Shown piece after piece: positions 18,304 through 27,384 of a stretch of DNA of 33,801 nt. The translations under genes and the position numbers were made by a program. Position 1 is the first letter of the stretch, and every line of letters starts with the position of its first letter. The stretch is from a virus, in the IMG/VR virus record IMGVR_UViG_3300043399_000064, positions 1 to 33,801 of that record. One strand, written 5' to 3'. The notes under the pieces were generated by a model. It ran no database searches. It had not been told where the DNA came from and worked only from the letters and a program-made list of their open reading frames with translations.

Positions 18304-18491
18304 TTTGTCATTTCCTTCAATTCCTCTTTCAGTTTTCTCAACTCACGAGCCTCTTTTTTAATCTCTGCCTTCATCCACAACGTATCAACATAAGCCATGA
18401 ATGAGAAAGTAAAGACAATCAACAGCACAACCAAAACAATCAGGTGTGCCAAAAAGACGCTCGTGCTATCGCTTGATTTTTTACTAGCCAC
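18300..18491 (-). CDS. Small membrane protein with coiled-coil tail
   Basis: A 63-residue protein: basic/Ser N-terminus (MASKKSSDSTS), one membrane span (FLAHLIVLVVLLIVFTFSFM, about 13-32) and a charged C-terminal coiled coil (AEIKKEARELRKLKEELKEM). The start lies inside the end of the gene at 18440-19126 (52-base overlap) and the stop overlaps the lipoprotein start by ATGA. It may interact with the neighbouring membrane proteins of the lysis region. Function unknown. Confidence 0.75.
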   Translation of the reverse strand: MASKKSSDSTSVFLAHLIVLVVLLIVFTFSFMAYVDTLWMKAEIKKEARELRKLKEELKEMTK

Positions 18492-19126
18492 AGAATCAAC
18501 CCCATAAAAATCAACATCACAACAGCAATTCCTGCATCCATTGATTTCACTCGCACTTCTTCCATCAGTTCTTCATGCTCAAGCCTTGCAATCCTGTCTT
18601 CACGATCTTGCTTCTCACGAGCCAACCTTTGTTCTTCTTCAATCTGTTCGCGCATTTCTTCAAACTGCGACCACAACGCACCAAGTTCAGGTGGGCTGTG
18701 ATAAACCATTTGCTCTCTCAACTCAACCTGCATTGCAAGTAGCTTCTGCCTCACCATAATGCGCCTTAAAGCCATTCTTTTTAGTGATACATCCTTACCC
18801 TGCAACTTCTTGGCTTCTCGCTCCTGCTCCCAAAATAAAGCCTCAAGCGTGTCAAACGCATCAAACATATTTCCAAGTTCGTCACCAATCTTGAAAATAA
18901 CTTGGTCAGGGTCAGCCTTTGCTATCTCTTGAACACGCGCCTTCTCAGCTTCAACCTTTTTAGCTTGTTCCTTAGAAACCTTCTTGCCAGAAAATTGAGA
19001 GTTAATATCATCAATAATTCCTTTGACGTTTCCAGCTACACCCTTCACTTCTTTGTAAAGAGCGCAGCCTTCTTTGACTAGCTGAAAAGCCGTTGTCGCC
19101 GCGAATAACGCAGTTCCAATTGGCAC
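18440..19126 (-). CDS. Long coiled-coil protein with C-terminal membrane anchor
   Basis: A 228-residue protein. The N-terminus is hydrophobic then helical (MPIGTALFAATTAFQLVKEG). Residues about 45-190 are highly charged helix (EEMREQIEEEQRLAREKQDR is typical), and a membrane span lies near the C-terminus (GIAVVMLIFMGLILWLV, about 200-216). Similar proteins occur in aquatic phages next to tail and lysis genes, without a defined role. It could be a virion-associated or a membrane organising protein; I cannot choose between these. Confidence 0.8.
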   Translation of the reverse strand: MPIGTALFAATTAFQLVKEGCALYKEVKGVAGNVKGIIDDINSQFSGKKVSKEQAKKVEAEKARVQEIAKADPDQVIFKIGDELGNMFDAFDTLEALFWEQEREAKKLQGKDVSLKRMALRRIMVRQKLLAMQVELREQMVYHSPPELGALWSQFEEMREQIEEEQRLAREKQDREDRIARLEHEELMEEVRVKSMDAGIAVVMLIFMGLILWLVKNQAIARASFWHT

Positions 19127-19127
19127 A

Positions 19128-19331
19128 TCACAGACCGATTAGTTTCTTGAAGAACTCAGCACCAACGCCAGGGCCAAGAAGCACAACAGCCATCACCGCA
19201 TACAACAAGTATTCAATTTTGGTCATGCGCTTATCACCGTTTTCTAACGAATGATTGATCTTTTCATATCTAAGCGCACAAATTTCTTCATGCGTAGACA
19301 AACGTGCTTCTGTTGCATCAATTGTCGCCAA
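19128..19331 (-). CDS. Small one-span membrane protein, holin-like
   Basis: A 67-residue protein with a charged helical N-terminus (ATEARLSTHEEICALRYEKI) and a C-terminal span (IEYLLYAVMAVVLLGPGVGA, about 39-58), ending FFKKLIGL. One-span proteins of this layout are often annotated as phage holin-like or hypothetical. It begins 3 bases after the tail-fibre assembly-like gene and ends just before the coiled-coil gene. It may be a second holin or antiholin; the evidence is only topology. Confidence 0.7.
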   Translation of the reverse strand: MATIDATEARLSTHEEICALRYEKINHSLENGDKRMTKIEYLLYAVMAVVLLGPGVGAEFFKKLIGL

Positions 19332-19333
19332 GA

Positions 19334-19765
19334 TTACACTCCTTCAGGCCAGTTCTGAGTACCCACAACAATAGCCAATGCCTCAACATCAGCAGCGTCA
19401 GCAATAGCAGCCAACAAGCGATCACACTCAACTAAAACAGCAGCGCGGTAGGCAACAGTATTAGCAGGGATTGCAACGTCACGCTCGGCCTTGCGAATGA
19501 CCATCCAATCTGTTTCAGCAAGCAACTTGTTTGTAGCATCTTTGATCTGTGCAGACCAGTTTGATTTAAGTGCAGTTAAATCTTTTGGATTTCTAACGCC
19601 CCAATAAAAGCGATCATCATAAGAAGCAGCATCATCCACTTCCGTGATGCCAATAGCAGCGCGTTCTTCTGGAGTTGCCAAGCGAAGCCAGTTGGCAGGG
19701 TAAGAGATTTCGTTGTGAACAAATGGCACATCTAAGGCCAATGGGTTGTTATCTAGTTGAAACAT
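19334..19765 (-). CDS. Tail-fibre assembly/chaperone-like protein
   Basis: A 143-residue protein right after the tail-fibre genes, with the typical C-terminal helix pattern: ATNKLLAETDWMVIRKAERD then IPANTVAYRAAVLVECDRLL. The N-terminal part (SYPANWLRLATPEERAAIGI) also fits phage proteins of this class, which chaperone or cap host-binding fibres. It is slightly shorter than typical TfaE-like proteins. The start is at 19765; a 9-base gap separates it from the gene before. Confidence 0.78.
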   Translation of the reverse strand: MFQLDNNPLALDVPFVHNEISYPANWLRLATPEERAAIGITEVDDAASYDDRFYWGVRNPKDLTALKSNWSAQIKDATNKLLAETDWMVIRKAERDVAIPANTVAYRAAVLVECDRLLAAIADAADVEALAIVVGTQNWPEGV

Positions 19766-19774
19766 TGTTTTTCC

Positions 19775-22105
19775 TTATCGTGCAAGTGAGTTCTTGAATG
19801 GGTTTTCAGCAAAGGCTGCGTAGATGATTGTGTTGCCAGAACCGTTGCCAACAGCCGATGCCCCACGGAATTTGAATCCGTTAGAAAGGAAATCAATGCA
19901 GTTGTTCACATTGTCCGTTGCTTCTGCGTCCGAAGTGTTTGGGTACAGTTGCTGACCGTTGACGTTGTATGTCCCTCTAGCGCTGTCAAATGTAATCCAT
20001 GTGTATGCACCAGATGCGTTCTTAATCATCACAAAGCGCGGCCTGAACCCCAAGTACACAAACGGCCCATCAGCAGACCCGTTGCCCGTGTAGCTGCCGA
20101 ACTTGGAGAAGCCAGCGACTTCTGCGAACAGGTAGGCGACATAAGTTCCACCGCTCAAATTGGTTAAGTTATCAGTACCAACACCAAACACGCTAGACGT
20201 TGGAGCAGTGTTCCAAACAGCAGAGCTTGTTCCTTTTGCGCTTGTCAGGTTTAGCCACAAGTAATCAGGGCTACCACCAAGGCTTGCGTGATAAACAATC
20301 CAGTTATCAACAGCGTTTGTATGCTTGGCGATAATCATCTTTGGAGCAACACCAAGACCATGAGCAATAGTGCGGTTCACACCAGTACCCGTATAGGTCA
20401 CAATGTCAAAGCCAGCGGTGACGGATTCTTTCCAACCCCAGTAAACGTATGAGATTCCGTTGGTGTTGATGTTTCCTGTCGAGGTCACGTTCATGCCTGT
20501 TGAGGTGAACGTATTACCTAGGCCAGAGTCTTCTGCGTTTGTTGCGTTTGAGTAGAGCGCCTTGTCAGGCGTTCTGACCGAATCCATCAGAACATGGTAT
20601 TCAGTGTTGGCACGAGCTTTATTCCAAACAAAATCTGGCTGAAAGCCTAGTTGTGTAAGTGACTGAGTTCCACCGTTACCTGTGTAAAGACCTATGTTGA
20701 AATAGCTGCTTGCCTTCTTGATAGTCGCATCAGGCAAGTTCTGCGTGTTCAGTGCCTTGAAGCCTGTGGGTGGGGTGTAGGCGAAGGGGCGTTGACCGAA
20801 GTTATATCGAACAGTATTCTGATAAGTTGCTGTAAAAGGAAATAAATTTATAGGGCTTACAGCAAATGTCTCATTGGTGTTTCCAGATGGGTTTCCTGTC
20901 GTTGAGCCTGTGGAGTTCCAAAAGACGTTATTTTTTCCAATCCAAATTTTTCCATTGTCACAATCAGCCGCAATTTGAATGATGTCTCCAGCAGAGAAAA
21001 CTCCAAGTGTTGATGCTGTTTGTGTTCCGTTGGAATACAAGTTACCAGTTGCGGCAGCTTGCGCTTGATATTGTCCAGTAGTGTTAAAGTTATTCAGAAC
21101 AGCAGATGCAGAACATACGCCAATAGAAGCTCCAACACTAGCGCTTGTTGTAGTGCCTATTGTTGTTTCCCAGTACCATTTTCCACTTGTTGGTAATTGG
21201 AAATTACCTCTTGAGCATAACCAAGATGCACCAGTGGTATGAGCCAAATTGCCTTCAGAAACGGTAACGCTAGGGTCTTTGTCTAATGGGTTTACAACCG
21301 CATAGTTACCACGACCATTACCGCCATCAGCGTAAGGCGTTGGCGTGTCCAGCATTGAATCGTATGTAACGCCGCTAGTCACAGAGATGTTGTTTGGCGT
21401 CCAGTTGTTACCGTTGCCAGAACTGTCCTTGCCAATCGCAGCAGCAGTTGCAGCGCTGTTGTCGCTGAAGTTCAGATAGAAGCCGTTTGTGCCGTATGTG
21501 CCAGCGTACTTCTTTGGCTTCCACACGCCAGTTACTGCATCGGTTTCGCCGAAACTGCTTGGGGTTAGGGCTTGACCGTCAATGAAGTTGACTTCGGTTA
21601 GGTAGCCGTCGAAGTAGTTTGCTGAACCGACCTGACCAATAACCATACCAGTCCCGCTGGTGTTGTAGGACGTATTAGCATTTTGAGTTGGATACGATGC
21701 AGAGCTAAATGACGTAACTGCCACGCCATTTACCCAAACCAAAACACGGTTGGCGGCTGTCGCTTGTGTTGTGTCAATAGCAACAATTACGTGATAGAAA
21801 GCTGAAGGGTCACGATAAACTGCGGTAGTCTGTATGGCGCTAGTTCCGCCTGCGAATGACACACGCAAGCTATCCGCGTTGAAACCAATGTAGTCCACGC
21901 TTGCCGCGCCATTTGCAAACAAGTTAAACAATGACGAACCAAGTGCGCCTCTTTTAACCCATCCAGACCATGTTAGCTTTTGCCGATTTCCAGTGACTGC
22001 TGTTGATCTATCAAAATAAGCACTCGCACTTGAGCGAAGACGCACAGAACGACTAATCTGGTAGCCCTCTGGAGTCATCAATAAGTTGTTTTGAATTACG
22101 CTCAT
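19775..22105 (-). CDS. Tail fibre/spike-like protein with LamG-like, SPRY-like and repeated domains
   Basis: A 776-residue probable receptor-binding protein. Domains by eye: a short N-terminal adaptor; a LamG/ConA-like sandwich (about 20-220, with [11 protein letters not shown] and [12 protein letters not shown], then VLVWVNGV); a SPRY-like domain (about 305-450, with [16 protein letters not shown] and [14 protein letters not shown]); and three C-terminal repeats (about 468-540, 585-660, 675-750) each starting near YTGNG or YTGTG and containing [18 protein letters not shown] or LGFRPRFVM. Such domains bind sugars. Start overlaps the upstream fibre gene (ATGA, 22102-22105). It is followed by the assembly-like protein. 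Confidence 0.85.
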   Translation of the reverse strand: MSVIQNNLLMTPEGYQISRSVRLRSSASAYFDRSTAVTGNRQKLTWSGWVKRGALGSSLFNLFANGAASVDYIGFNADSLRVSFAGGTSAIQTTAVYRDPSAFYHVIVAIDTTQATAANRVLVWVNGVAVTSFSSASYPTQNANTSYNTSGTGMVIGQVGSANYFDGYLTEVNFIDGQALTPSSFGETDAVTGVWKPKKYAGTYGTNGFYLNFSDNSAATAAAIGKDSSGNGNNWTPNNISVTSGVTYDSMLDTPTPYADGGNGRGNYAVVNPLDKDPSVTVSEGNLAHTTGASWLCSRGNFQLPTSGKWYWETTIGTTTSASVGASIGVCSASAVLNNFNTTGQYQAQAAATGNLYSNGTQTASTLGVFSAGDIIQIAADCDNGKIWIGKNNVFWNSTGSTTGNPSGNTNETFAVSPINLFPFTATYQNTVRYNFGQRPFAYTPPTGFKALNTQNLPDATIKKASSYFNIGLYTGNGGTQSLTQLGFQPDFVWNKARANTEYHVLMDSVRTPDKALYSNATNAEDSGLGNTFTSTGMNVTSTGNINTNGISYVYWGWKESVTAGFDIVTYTGTGVNRTIAHGLGVAPKMIIAKHTNAVDNWIVYHASLGGSPDYLWLNLTSAKGTSSAVWNTAPTSSVFGVGTDNLTNLSGGTYVAYLFAEVAGFSKFGSYTGNGSADGPFVYLGFRPRFVMIKNASGAYTWITFDSARGTYNVNGQQLYPNTSDAEATDNVNNCIDFLSNGFKFRGASAVGNGSGNTIIYAAFAENPFKNSLAR

Positions 22106-22968
22106 TTCACATCGCCAATCAAACGTGCAGTGATACGGGTAGAAGATTCAACGTAGTATGCCAGCACATCGACAGCCGATGCGGTTGTTGTCAGTGATGG
22201 AGCAGTTCCGTTAGCAAACTTGAAGTAGCTTCCATAGGCTAGTGTACGCGAGCCTGTACCGTCTTGGGTGATTACAATTACACCTGATTGACCTGCAACC
22301 AAGTTCGTAGGGTTAGCCAATGTACGGTTACCGCCCAAAGTCACGCTAAAGTTGTTTGATGCGGAAAAGTCTGGGGTTATAGTTGCCGCATCTGTTAACG
22401 CATTAATTGAACCACGTTGCGCAACTGTGAAAGAGTTAACAACATCAGTTCTTGCGACAAGACTTCCAACCGTCAAAGTCGGATTTCCTGATACGCCATT
22501 TCCGTTTGTTACAGTAATTACGTTTGTTGTTCCTGTAATTGTTCGCTCAACAGCAGTACCAGCTCCTGTTTTAGTAATTAGTCCAGTTGAAGCCAAACCA
22601 GCAATTGCCGCAAGTTCTGCGTCATACGCTTGAACGTCAGTTCCGATTGCCAAGCCAAGGAATGAACGAGCAGAAGCGCCGCCAGCACCTAGCGTTGTAA
22701 GGTCTGCATCGTAGGCTTGTACGTTAGTTCCGATTGCAAGCCCCAAAGCAGTACGCGCCGCGCTTGCAGTAGTTGAGCCTGTACCGCCTGAAGCAATCGG
22801 CAATGAGTCACCAGACAAGCCAGCTTGAAAGTCCTTCAAGTGACCCATAATGGCACGAATAGCGTTGTTGATACCGCTAGGAGCGCAACCTTCATCAATG
22901 TTGATTGAGGCTACGTCTGTGTTGGAGTTAGCGGTACTGCTGTACTCGCTGATTTTGGTTTTTGGCAT
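22102..22968 (-). CDS. Tail fibre protein with internal repeats
   Basis: A 288-residue protein with typical fibre features: an N-terminal segment [20 protein letters not shown], then [20 protein letters not shown], in which LGLAIGT-VQAYDA-L recurs about 29 residues later (about 73-88 and 103-118). The C-terminal half is Thr/Ser/Asn-rich beta structure ending GDVK. The N-terminus probably docks the tail and the repeats form a shaft. It starts directly after the stop of the preceding gene and is followed by the larger fibre. Confidence 0.85.
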   Translation of the reverse strand: MPKTKISEYSSTANSNTDVASINIDEGCAPSGINNAIRAIMGHLKDFQAGLSGDSLPIASGGTGSTTASAARTALGLAIGTNVQAYDADLTTLGAGGASARSFLGLAIGTDVQAYDAELAAIAGLASTGLITKTGAGTAVERTITGTTNVITVTNGNGVSGNPTLTVGSLVARTDVVNSFTVAQRGSINALTDAATITPDFSASNNFSVTLGGNRTLANPTNLVAGQSGVIVITQDGTGSRTLAYGSYFKFANGTAPSLTTTASAVDVLAYYVESSTRITARLIGDVK

Positions 22969-24882
22969 TTATTTCTCCGTTAATCCAAATGAAGCGCCAT
23001 AGCCTGCGGCAATAGCTTTGCGTTGAAGTTCTTTGCTCAATGGCTCAATTGACACCACAGAGGCTTTGCTCATCAGTCTAGATGCAAGTTTAGGGTCAAG
23101 CATTGCGTCAACCAACAATTCACGAATCTGGTCATCAGTTCCGTTGTAAAGCCAGTTTAATGGAGCTGCGACCTTATTGACAGCAGCAGGCACTTCGCCA
23201 AACATTTGCTTACCAATAAAAGCACCAATGACGTTCGCTGTACTCAGGTTCTTAAATGTATCAGAGCCAGGTACTTTGCCTGCGCGTTGCAACACACCAG
23301 CATCTAAATCTTCTGCAACCTTCTTCAAGACTGCAAACTGAGTAGTAGACAGGTTTGTGTCATTTTCAGCAGCACGAATTGCACGAGTAAAAGCAGGCTG
23401 TGAAATCATGTAATCACCAGCACGATATGGGTCAGGCGTAGTGGTTAAGACTTTTCCTTTGAAATCTTGAGCAGCTTCAAGGCGTTCAATGCCTTTGCTT
23501 GACTTGGCATACTTGTTTAAGTAGTCACGATAGCCAGGCGCTGCACCTTCAATAGTGTCGTCAACAGCACGAATTACTTGCTCAAGCTGACTTTTAGCCA
23601 AGCTGTACTGAGAGCCTTCTTTATCAAGCAAGCCTTGTGCAGCACTACGCAGGTCTTTACGGACTTCGTACATACGTTGCGGAGTCGTACCTTCAGCCAA
23701 TTGCTCTTTGGCCCAATTCATTGTCTTCTTGACAGTGCCACGAGCGCCAGCATCAGAAGCAAGAATGTCATCAATTGTTTGATTGACGTTCAATGTAACA
23801 GCAGATTGGAATGTCTCTGGGCTTACCGTAGACTTTGCAAACGCTGCTTCACGCAATGGAGAAGTGACTTCATTTCGCTTTGTAACAGCAGATTCAACAG
23901 CAGCCTTATCCTTAGCCATTCGGTCAAGAATAGCCAATCGAGCTTGGTTAGCCTCACCGATTTGAGCGCCAAACTTGCCTGTCATATCCAAAGCACGAAT
24001 TGGTGTCTCAGCAGCGATTAAACCAACATCACGGCTTGCTTGAGCTGCGGTAGGTGTATAGCCACCAATAGGAGCTTGATAGCCTTCCATGGCCTTAATA
24101 GCCGTTTCAGGCTCGCGTGACAATTGACGTAACACACCGCCAGCGATTGCTTCACGGCCTGCTTGTGTGCCAGGTCGGACAATCTCTTTAACAGCACGAC
24201 CAGCGGCAGGGCCAACAGCCATTGCACCTGAAGGAGTAGCAGCTCCACCAATACTTGCAATCAATTGCATCAATGGGCTTGCATCGTTTTCTCGTGCAGC
24301 ACCAGCAGCCATTGAACCACCAGTAGCAGCCGCCAACTGTGCAGGCATATTCTCACCAAAGAACTTGGCAAGCTCTTGTGTGCGTGTAGCCAATTGCGGA
24401 GTAACAGCTTGAGTTACTTTTTGTGCCAATGCGCCAGGGCCAGCAACCCCACCAATTGCAGCAGCAGATTCTGTAAGCAATCGTTCAGGCGCTGTTTTTG
24501 CTTGTGGCACACCAATAGCCGAAAGAAAATCATTCAACGCTTCAGTTTGTGGCTTGTATACCTGACGACCTGCGGCAATGTTAATCAAGCTCACAGGTGC
24601 ATCAGCAATCATGGCTGGCAACGAAGCTGCACCAGTTAAAGCGCCACGGGCAGTTAAACCAATATCGCGCAACAACTCACCACTTGTTCTAGCGGGTTGC
24701 TTTGGCTTATCAAAACCGAAAGCTGCTTGGACTTCCTCTTTGGCAGTCATCTTCTTTGGTGGAGCCAATTTTTCAGGCTCACCAGAGATAATTGAAAGAC
24801 CAGCATCAGACATAGAACTTAGATCGTTGTTTAACAACGCATCCAAATCCTTGTCAGATAGTTTTGTAAGGTCTAAGGACAT
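22969..24882 (-). CDS. Large candidate DNA-ejection (internal virion) protein
   Basis: A 637-residue protein, Ala/Gly-rich and mostly helical, in the third position of a run of three (24-27 kb) between the tail nozzle and fibre genes, where P22- and T7-like phages encode ejection proteins. It starts MSLDLTKLSDKDLDALLNND, has a hydrophobic Ala/Gly-rich middle (GGVAGPGALAQK, GAMAVGPAAGRA) that could span or disturb membranes, and long helices after residue 300. No transglycosylase motif is seen. The TAATG overlap (24880-24884) couples it to the gene before. The role is inferred from position and composition. Confidence 0.75.
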   Translation of the reverse strand: MSLDLTKLSDKDLDALLNNDLSSMSDAGLSIISGEPEKLAPPKKMTAKEEVQAAFGFDKPKQPARTSGELLRDIGLTARGALTGAASLPAMIADAPVSLINIAAGRQVYKPQTEALNDFLSAIGVPQAKTAPERLLTESAAAIGGVAGPGALAQKVTQAVTPQLATRTQELAKFFGENMPAQLAAATGGSMAAGAARENDASPLMQLIASIGGAATPSGAMAVGPAAGRAVKEIVRPGTQAGREAIAGGVLRQLSREPETAIKAMEGYQAPIGGYTPTAAQASRDVGLIAAETPIRALDMTGKFGAQIGEANQARLAILDRMAKDKAAVESAVTKRNEVTSPLREAAFAKSTVSPETFQSAVTLNVNQTIDDILASDAGARGTVKKTMNWAKEQLAEGTTPQRMYEVRKDLRSAAQGLLDKEGSQYSLAKSQLEQVIRAVDDTIEGAAPGYRDYLNKYAKSSKGIERLEAAQDFKGKVLTTTPDPYRAGDYMISQPAFTRAIRAAENDTNLSTTQFAVLKKVAEDLDAGVLQRAGKVPGSDTFKNLSTANVIGAFIGKQMFGEVPAAVNKVAAPLNWLYNGTDDQIRELLVDAMLDPKLASRLMSKASVVSIEPLSKELQRKAIAAGYGASFGLTEK

Positions 24883-26144
24883 TATTGAGCCTTTCTACGG
24901 CGAGCCTGTTCTTGACGAGCTGCACTTAGCAAATCAATTTGACCTGTTGAATCAGTTGGCAACTTTGGGCTGAAAACATCAGCGTAAGGGTCTTTGATGA
25001 AATCACCAGTTCCACCCAAATTGGTAGACAATGATTTGTAGTTAGCCTGATCTGATTGCAACTGCTTCTGACGCTCTTTAACCATTGCGCCAGCAACAGA
25101 ATAAAGACCTTTGCGTTCTTCAGGCAGCAATGAACCGCCAGTAAACACCTTCTGAGCATACGCTTTGACTTCGTTAGGAATTGAGCGATTGCCAAGAATT
25201 GTGTTTTTGTCTCCTTCTTGCACAGCTCCTGAAGGGTCGTAAATCTTGCCAATGTTATAGATGATCGCGCCATCAGCCGCTTTGTTTCCTTTATCGGCTT
25301 CGCCAATGGCAGCACCCAATGAACGGAAACGGTTAGCAACTTCGGTTGCGCCACTGTCTTTAACAACACTACGCCAATCTTTCAGCAAATCAGCTTGTGC
25401 TTTTGCAACAGCAGTTGGGTCTTTCAAATCAACAGCCACCTTTGGAGACTTCAAGGATTCTTGACGATCAATATATTGACCAATCGCTGTGCGCTCTTGT
25501 GGCGTGACTTGAGCAAAAGGCTTCATGATGCCAAGCACTTGCATTGCCTGCTTTACAGGGCCAGCCAAATCTTCTTTAGCTGTTCCAGCCACAGTGCTAA
25601 CACCTGTCAATGGAGAAATCTCCACCAATTGACCATTAACTTCTTTGTATTCTGGTTTGTACTTGGCATAAGTCTCAGGAGAAACCAAAGCCAAGCGTTG
25701 CAAAGCATCACGGTTAATAGTTGACGGGCCTTGTTGAGTTGGGATTTGACCTGTTTGAAAGTAATTACCAATCTGCTCAGGAGCGCCAGACCAGTTTTGT
25801 TCAACAGCACCAGGCTGGATAAGTTGAGGCAAGAACTGACGAACAGCTTGAGCCTCTTGCTGTTTACGCAACTGCTCTTGCACCTGCATACCAACCATCT
25901 TCTCTTGCAGACCTTGGTTCAACGCCTGTTTATACATTTGTTGACCAGCTTGCAAGCCTTGAGCAATAGCCAAAGCGCCACCGCCAGGAGTACGACTAGG
26001 AGCGCCAGCCTGAAGCAAAGCAGTAGCCATGCTCAGATTTGATTGACCCTGAGCTTGACCTTGAAGGCGCTTCAGCTCATCTTCACCAAGAAGACCGCCA
26101 AGGTAAGAAGGCGTTTCGCCGTAGAAAGAATCTAGAAGTGCCAT
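24882..26144 (-). CDS. Candidate DNA-ejection protein, Gln/Ala-rich
   Basis: A 420-residue protein, second of the candidate ejection proteins. The N-terminus (MALLDSFYGETPSYLGGLLG, then Gln-rich ELKRLQGQAQGQSNLSMATA) is followed by helical, Gln/Ala-rich segments (AQGLQAGQQMYKQALNQGL), and the C-terminal part is more polar and ends in a basic stretch (ARQEQARRRKAQ). Gln/Ala-rich helices of this size fit the internal proteins that exit the capsid to form a conduit. No enzyme motif or signal peptide is present. It begins 11 bases after the upstream gene. Confidence 0.75.
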   Translation of the reverse strand: MALLDSFYGETPSYLGGLLGEDELKRLQGQAQGQSNLSMATALLQAGAPSRTPGGGALAIAQGLQAGQQMYKQALNQGLQEKMVGMQVQEQLRKQQEAQAVRQFLPQLIQPGAVEQNWSGAPEQIGNYFQTGQIPTQQGPSTINRDALQRLALVSPETYAKYKPEYKEVNGQLVEISPLTGVSTVAGTAKEDLAGPVKQAMQVLGIMKPFAQVTPQERTAIGQYIDRQESLKSPKVAVDLKDPTAVAKAQADLLKDWRSVVKDSGATEVANRFRSLGAAIGEADKGNKAADGAIIYNIGKIYDPSGAVQEGDKNTILGNRSIPNEVKAYAQKVFTGGSLLPEERKGLYSVAGAMVKERQKQLQSDQANYKSLSTNLGGTGDFIKDPYADVFSPKLPTDSTGQIDLLSAARQEQARRRKAQ

Positions 26145-26155
26145 ATTTACCCCAA

Positions 26156-27019
26156 TCAGACGAAGCCATTAGGATTGCTACCGCTACCCCATGCGCTAGA
26201 TAACCAGTTCATCCCTTTATCAACGTAAGGAGATGCAGAATTAAGCAGTTGAACTCCTAACAAACCAGTTCCCAAGGCAGTAGCCGTTGGGTTGGTGAAG
26301 TAAGGCTGTTGTGTTGTTGAAGTCTTGCCAGCAGGGAATCCGTAGGCTTGATTCAAGTAGTTTGTCAGTTGCTGTTGTGGCAATTGTTGCTGATAGTTGT
26401 ACTTAGCCATATCAGCTTGCAGGGCTGTGTTTTGATAGCCTTCACCCAACTGACCAGCGGCAAGTTGTTTGTTAATGTCAGCGTAATCAGCTTCAGCCAT
26501 TGCAGGTGCGCCAAATGTTGCCTGCTGTTGGCGAGCGCGTTCATCAGCGTAATTCTGATATGCAAGTTGTCCAGCAGTGCCTGTCAGCTTTTGAGCCAAT
26601 TGACCAGCAGCAGCAGTTTGCAGATTTTGCATAGCACCAGAGCCGTAACGACCAGCTTTAGAAGCAGCAGAAGTTACGTTACCGATTGCAGTGTTGAATT
26701 CGTTAGTTGCGGCTTGGGCAGCAGGCTGGAAAGCACCAGAAAAGAATGGATTTCCACCAAGGTAGTCGCCTTGAATAGTTCCATACAACTGATTCTGAGC
26801 AGCGCCAGTTAAAGGACTTCCAGCTTGAGCGCGAGCTTGCAAGGCTTGAATACCTGTCTGAGTAGCTTCAGACGGGCCTACATAGCCTTGACCTTGATAG
26901 TATTGAGGCCCACCAGATTGATAGAGGCGTTGAGCTTCCTCAAGACCGTATTTGAGATACGGCTGAATGGTTGGGTCAATCTGCGTGGTCTGTGTGGATG
27001 TGGTTGTTTCGACTGCCAT
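26156..27019 (-). CDS. Candidate DNA-ejection/internal protein, low-complexity
   Basis: A 287-residue Gln/Ala/Gly/Tyr-rich protein. The first part (TTTSTQTTQIDPTIQPYLKYGLE) leads into repeated Gly/Gln/Tyr tracts (YQGQGYVGPSEATQT, AGQLAQKLTGTAGQLAY), and the C-terminus has a weakly hydrophobic stretch (LGTGLLGVQLLNSASPY). Composition resembles the small internal proteins of podoviruses (T7 gp14, P22 gp7 types), a match by type and place, not by motif. A 56-base hairpin-containing gap separates it from the gene before. Confidence 0.72.
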   Translation of the reverse strand: MAVETTTSTQTTQIDPTIQPYLKYGLEEAQRLYQSGGPQYYQGQGYVGPSEATQTGIQALQARAQAGSPLTGAAQNQLYGTIQGDYLGGNPFFSGAFQPAAQAATNEFNTAIGNVTSAASKAGRYGSGAMQNLQTAAAGQLAQKLTGTAGQLAYQNYADERARQQQATFGAPAMAEADYADINKQLAAGQLGEGYQNTALQADMAKYNYQQQLPQQQLTNYLNQAYGFPAGKTSTTQQPYFTNPTATALGTGLLGVQLLNSASPYVDKGMNWLSSAWGSGSNPNGFV

Positions 27020-27039
27020 AAGTGCCTTTCTTTAAGGGA

Positions 27040-27063
27040 CTCCGTAGCGGGTCATCCACGGAG
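27040..27063. other. Intergenic hairpin
   Basis: In the 56-base gap between the genes at 27076 and 27019, CTCCGT (27040-27045) and ACGGAG (27058-27063) form a perfect 6-bp stem with a 12-base loop. No T-run follows, so it is not a plain terminator; it may be an mRNA processing or stability element before the ejection genes. Confidence 0.45.
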
Positions 27064-27075
27064 CCGATTATACAT

Positions 27076-27384
27076 TTAACCGATCACAACGTACGCATAT
27101 GTCATTACTGAGTTATGGTTTCCGTGTGAAATTGTTGCTGTGCCTTTCCCTCTTGAAGACACATACATATGCCCATGAGCCATCTCATCGGCAGCTTCTG
27201 CTGTTATTGGCATAAACAGAATTACACTGTTATATCCAATTCTTTCGTCAGTTATCACAGTAGTTACTTCAGCCTGACGCAAAGTAACTGCTCCAGTGTT
27301 ATTGGTCTTGCCGTTCATTATTCCATTGACGACCTCAGCAATATCGCGTTGATCGCCACCAAAAGGCGGTAGAACCCTAAACAT
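27076..27384 (-). CDS. Conserved tail-region protein of unknown function
   Basis: A 102-residue beta-rich protein following the nozzle-like gene and coupled to it by a TAATG overlap. Recognisable segments are RVLPPFGGDQRDIAEVVNGI, the VTTVITDERIGYNSVILFMP core and GHMYVSSRGKGTATISHGNH. This pattern (a small trimeric-like beta protein ending in TYAYVVIG) is common between nozzle and ejection genes of short-tailed phages, where it is annotated as hypothetical. It may cap or decorate the tail. Confidence 0.82.
   Translation of the reverse strand: MFRVLPPFGGDQRDIAEVVNGIMNGKTNNTGAVTLRQAEVTTVITDERIGYNSVILFMPITAEAADEMAHGHMYVSSRGKGTATISHGNHNSVMTYAYVVIG

Noticed and set aside
23578-24021. A long plus-strand ORF (147 residues) opposite the ejection gene
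   Set aside because: It is a mirror of the Ala-rich coding strand, with no start signals and no protein-like features; the same holds for plus ORFs at 30792-31247 and 31305-31862.
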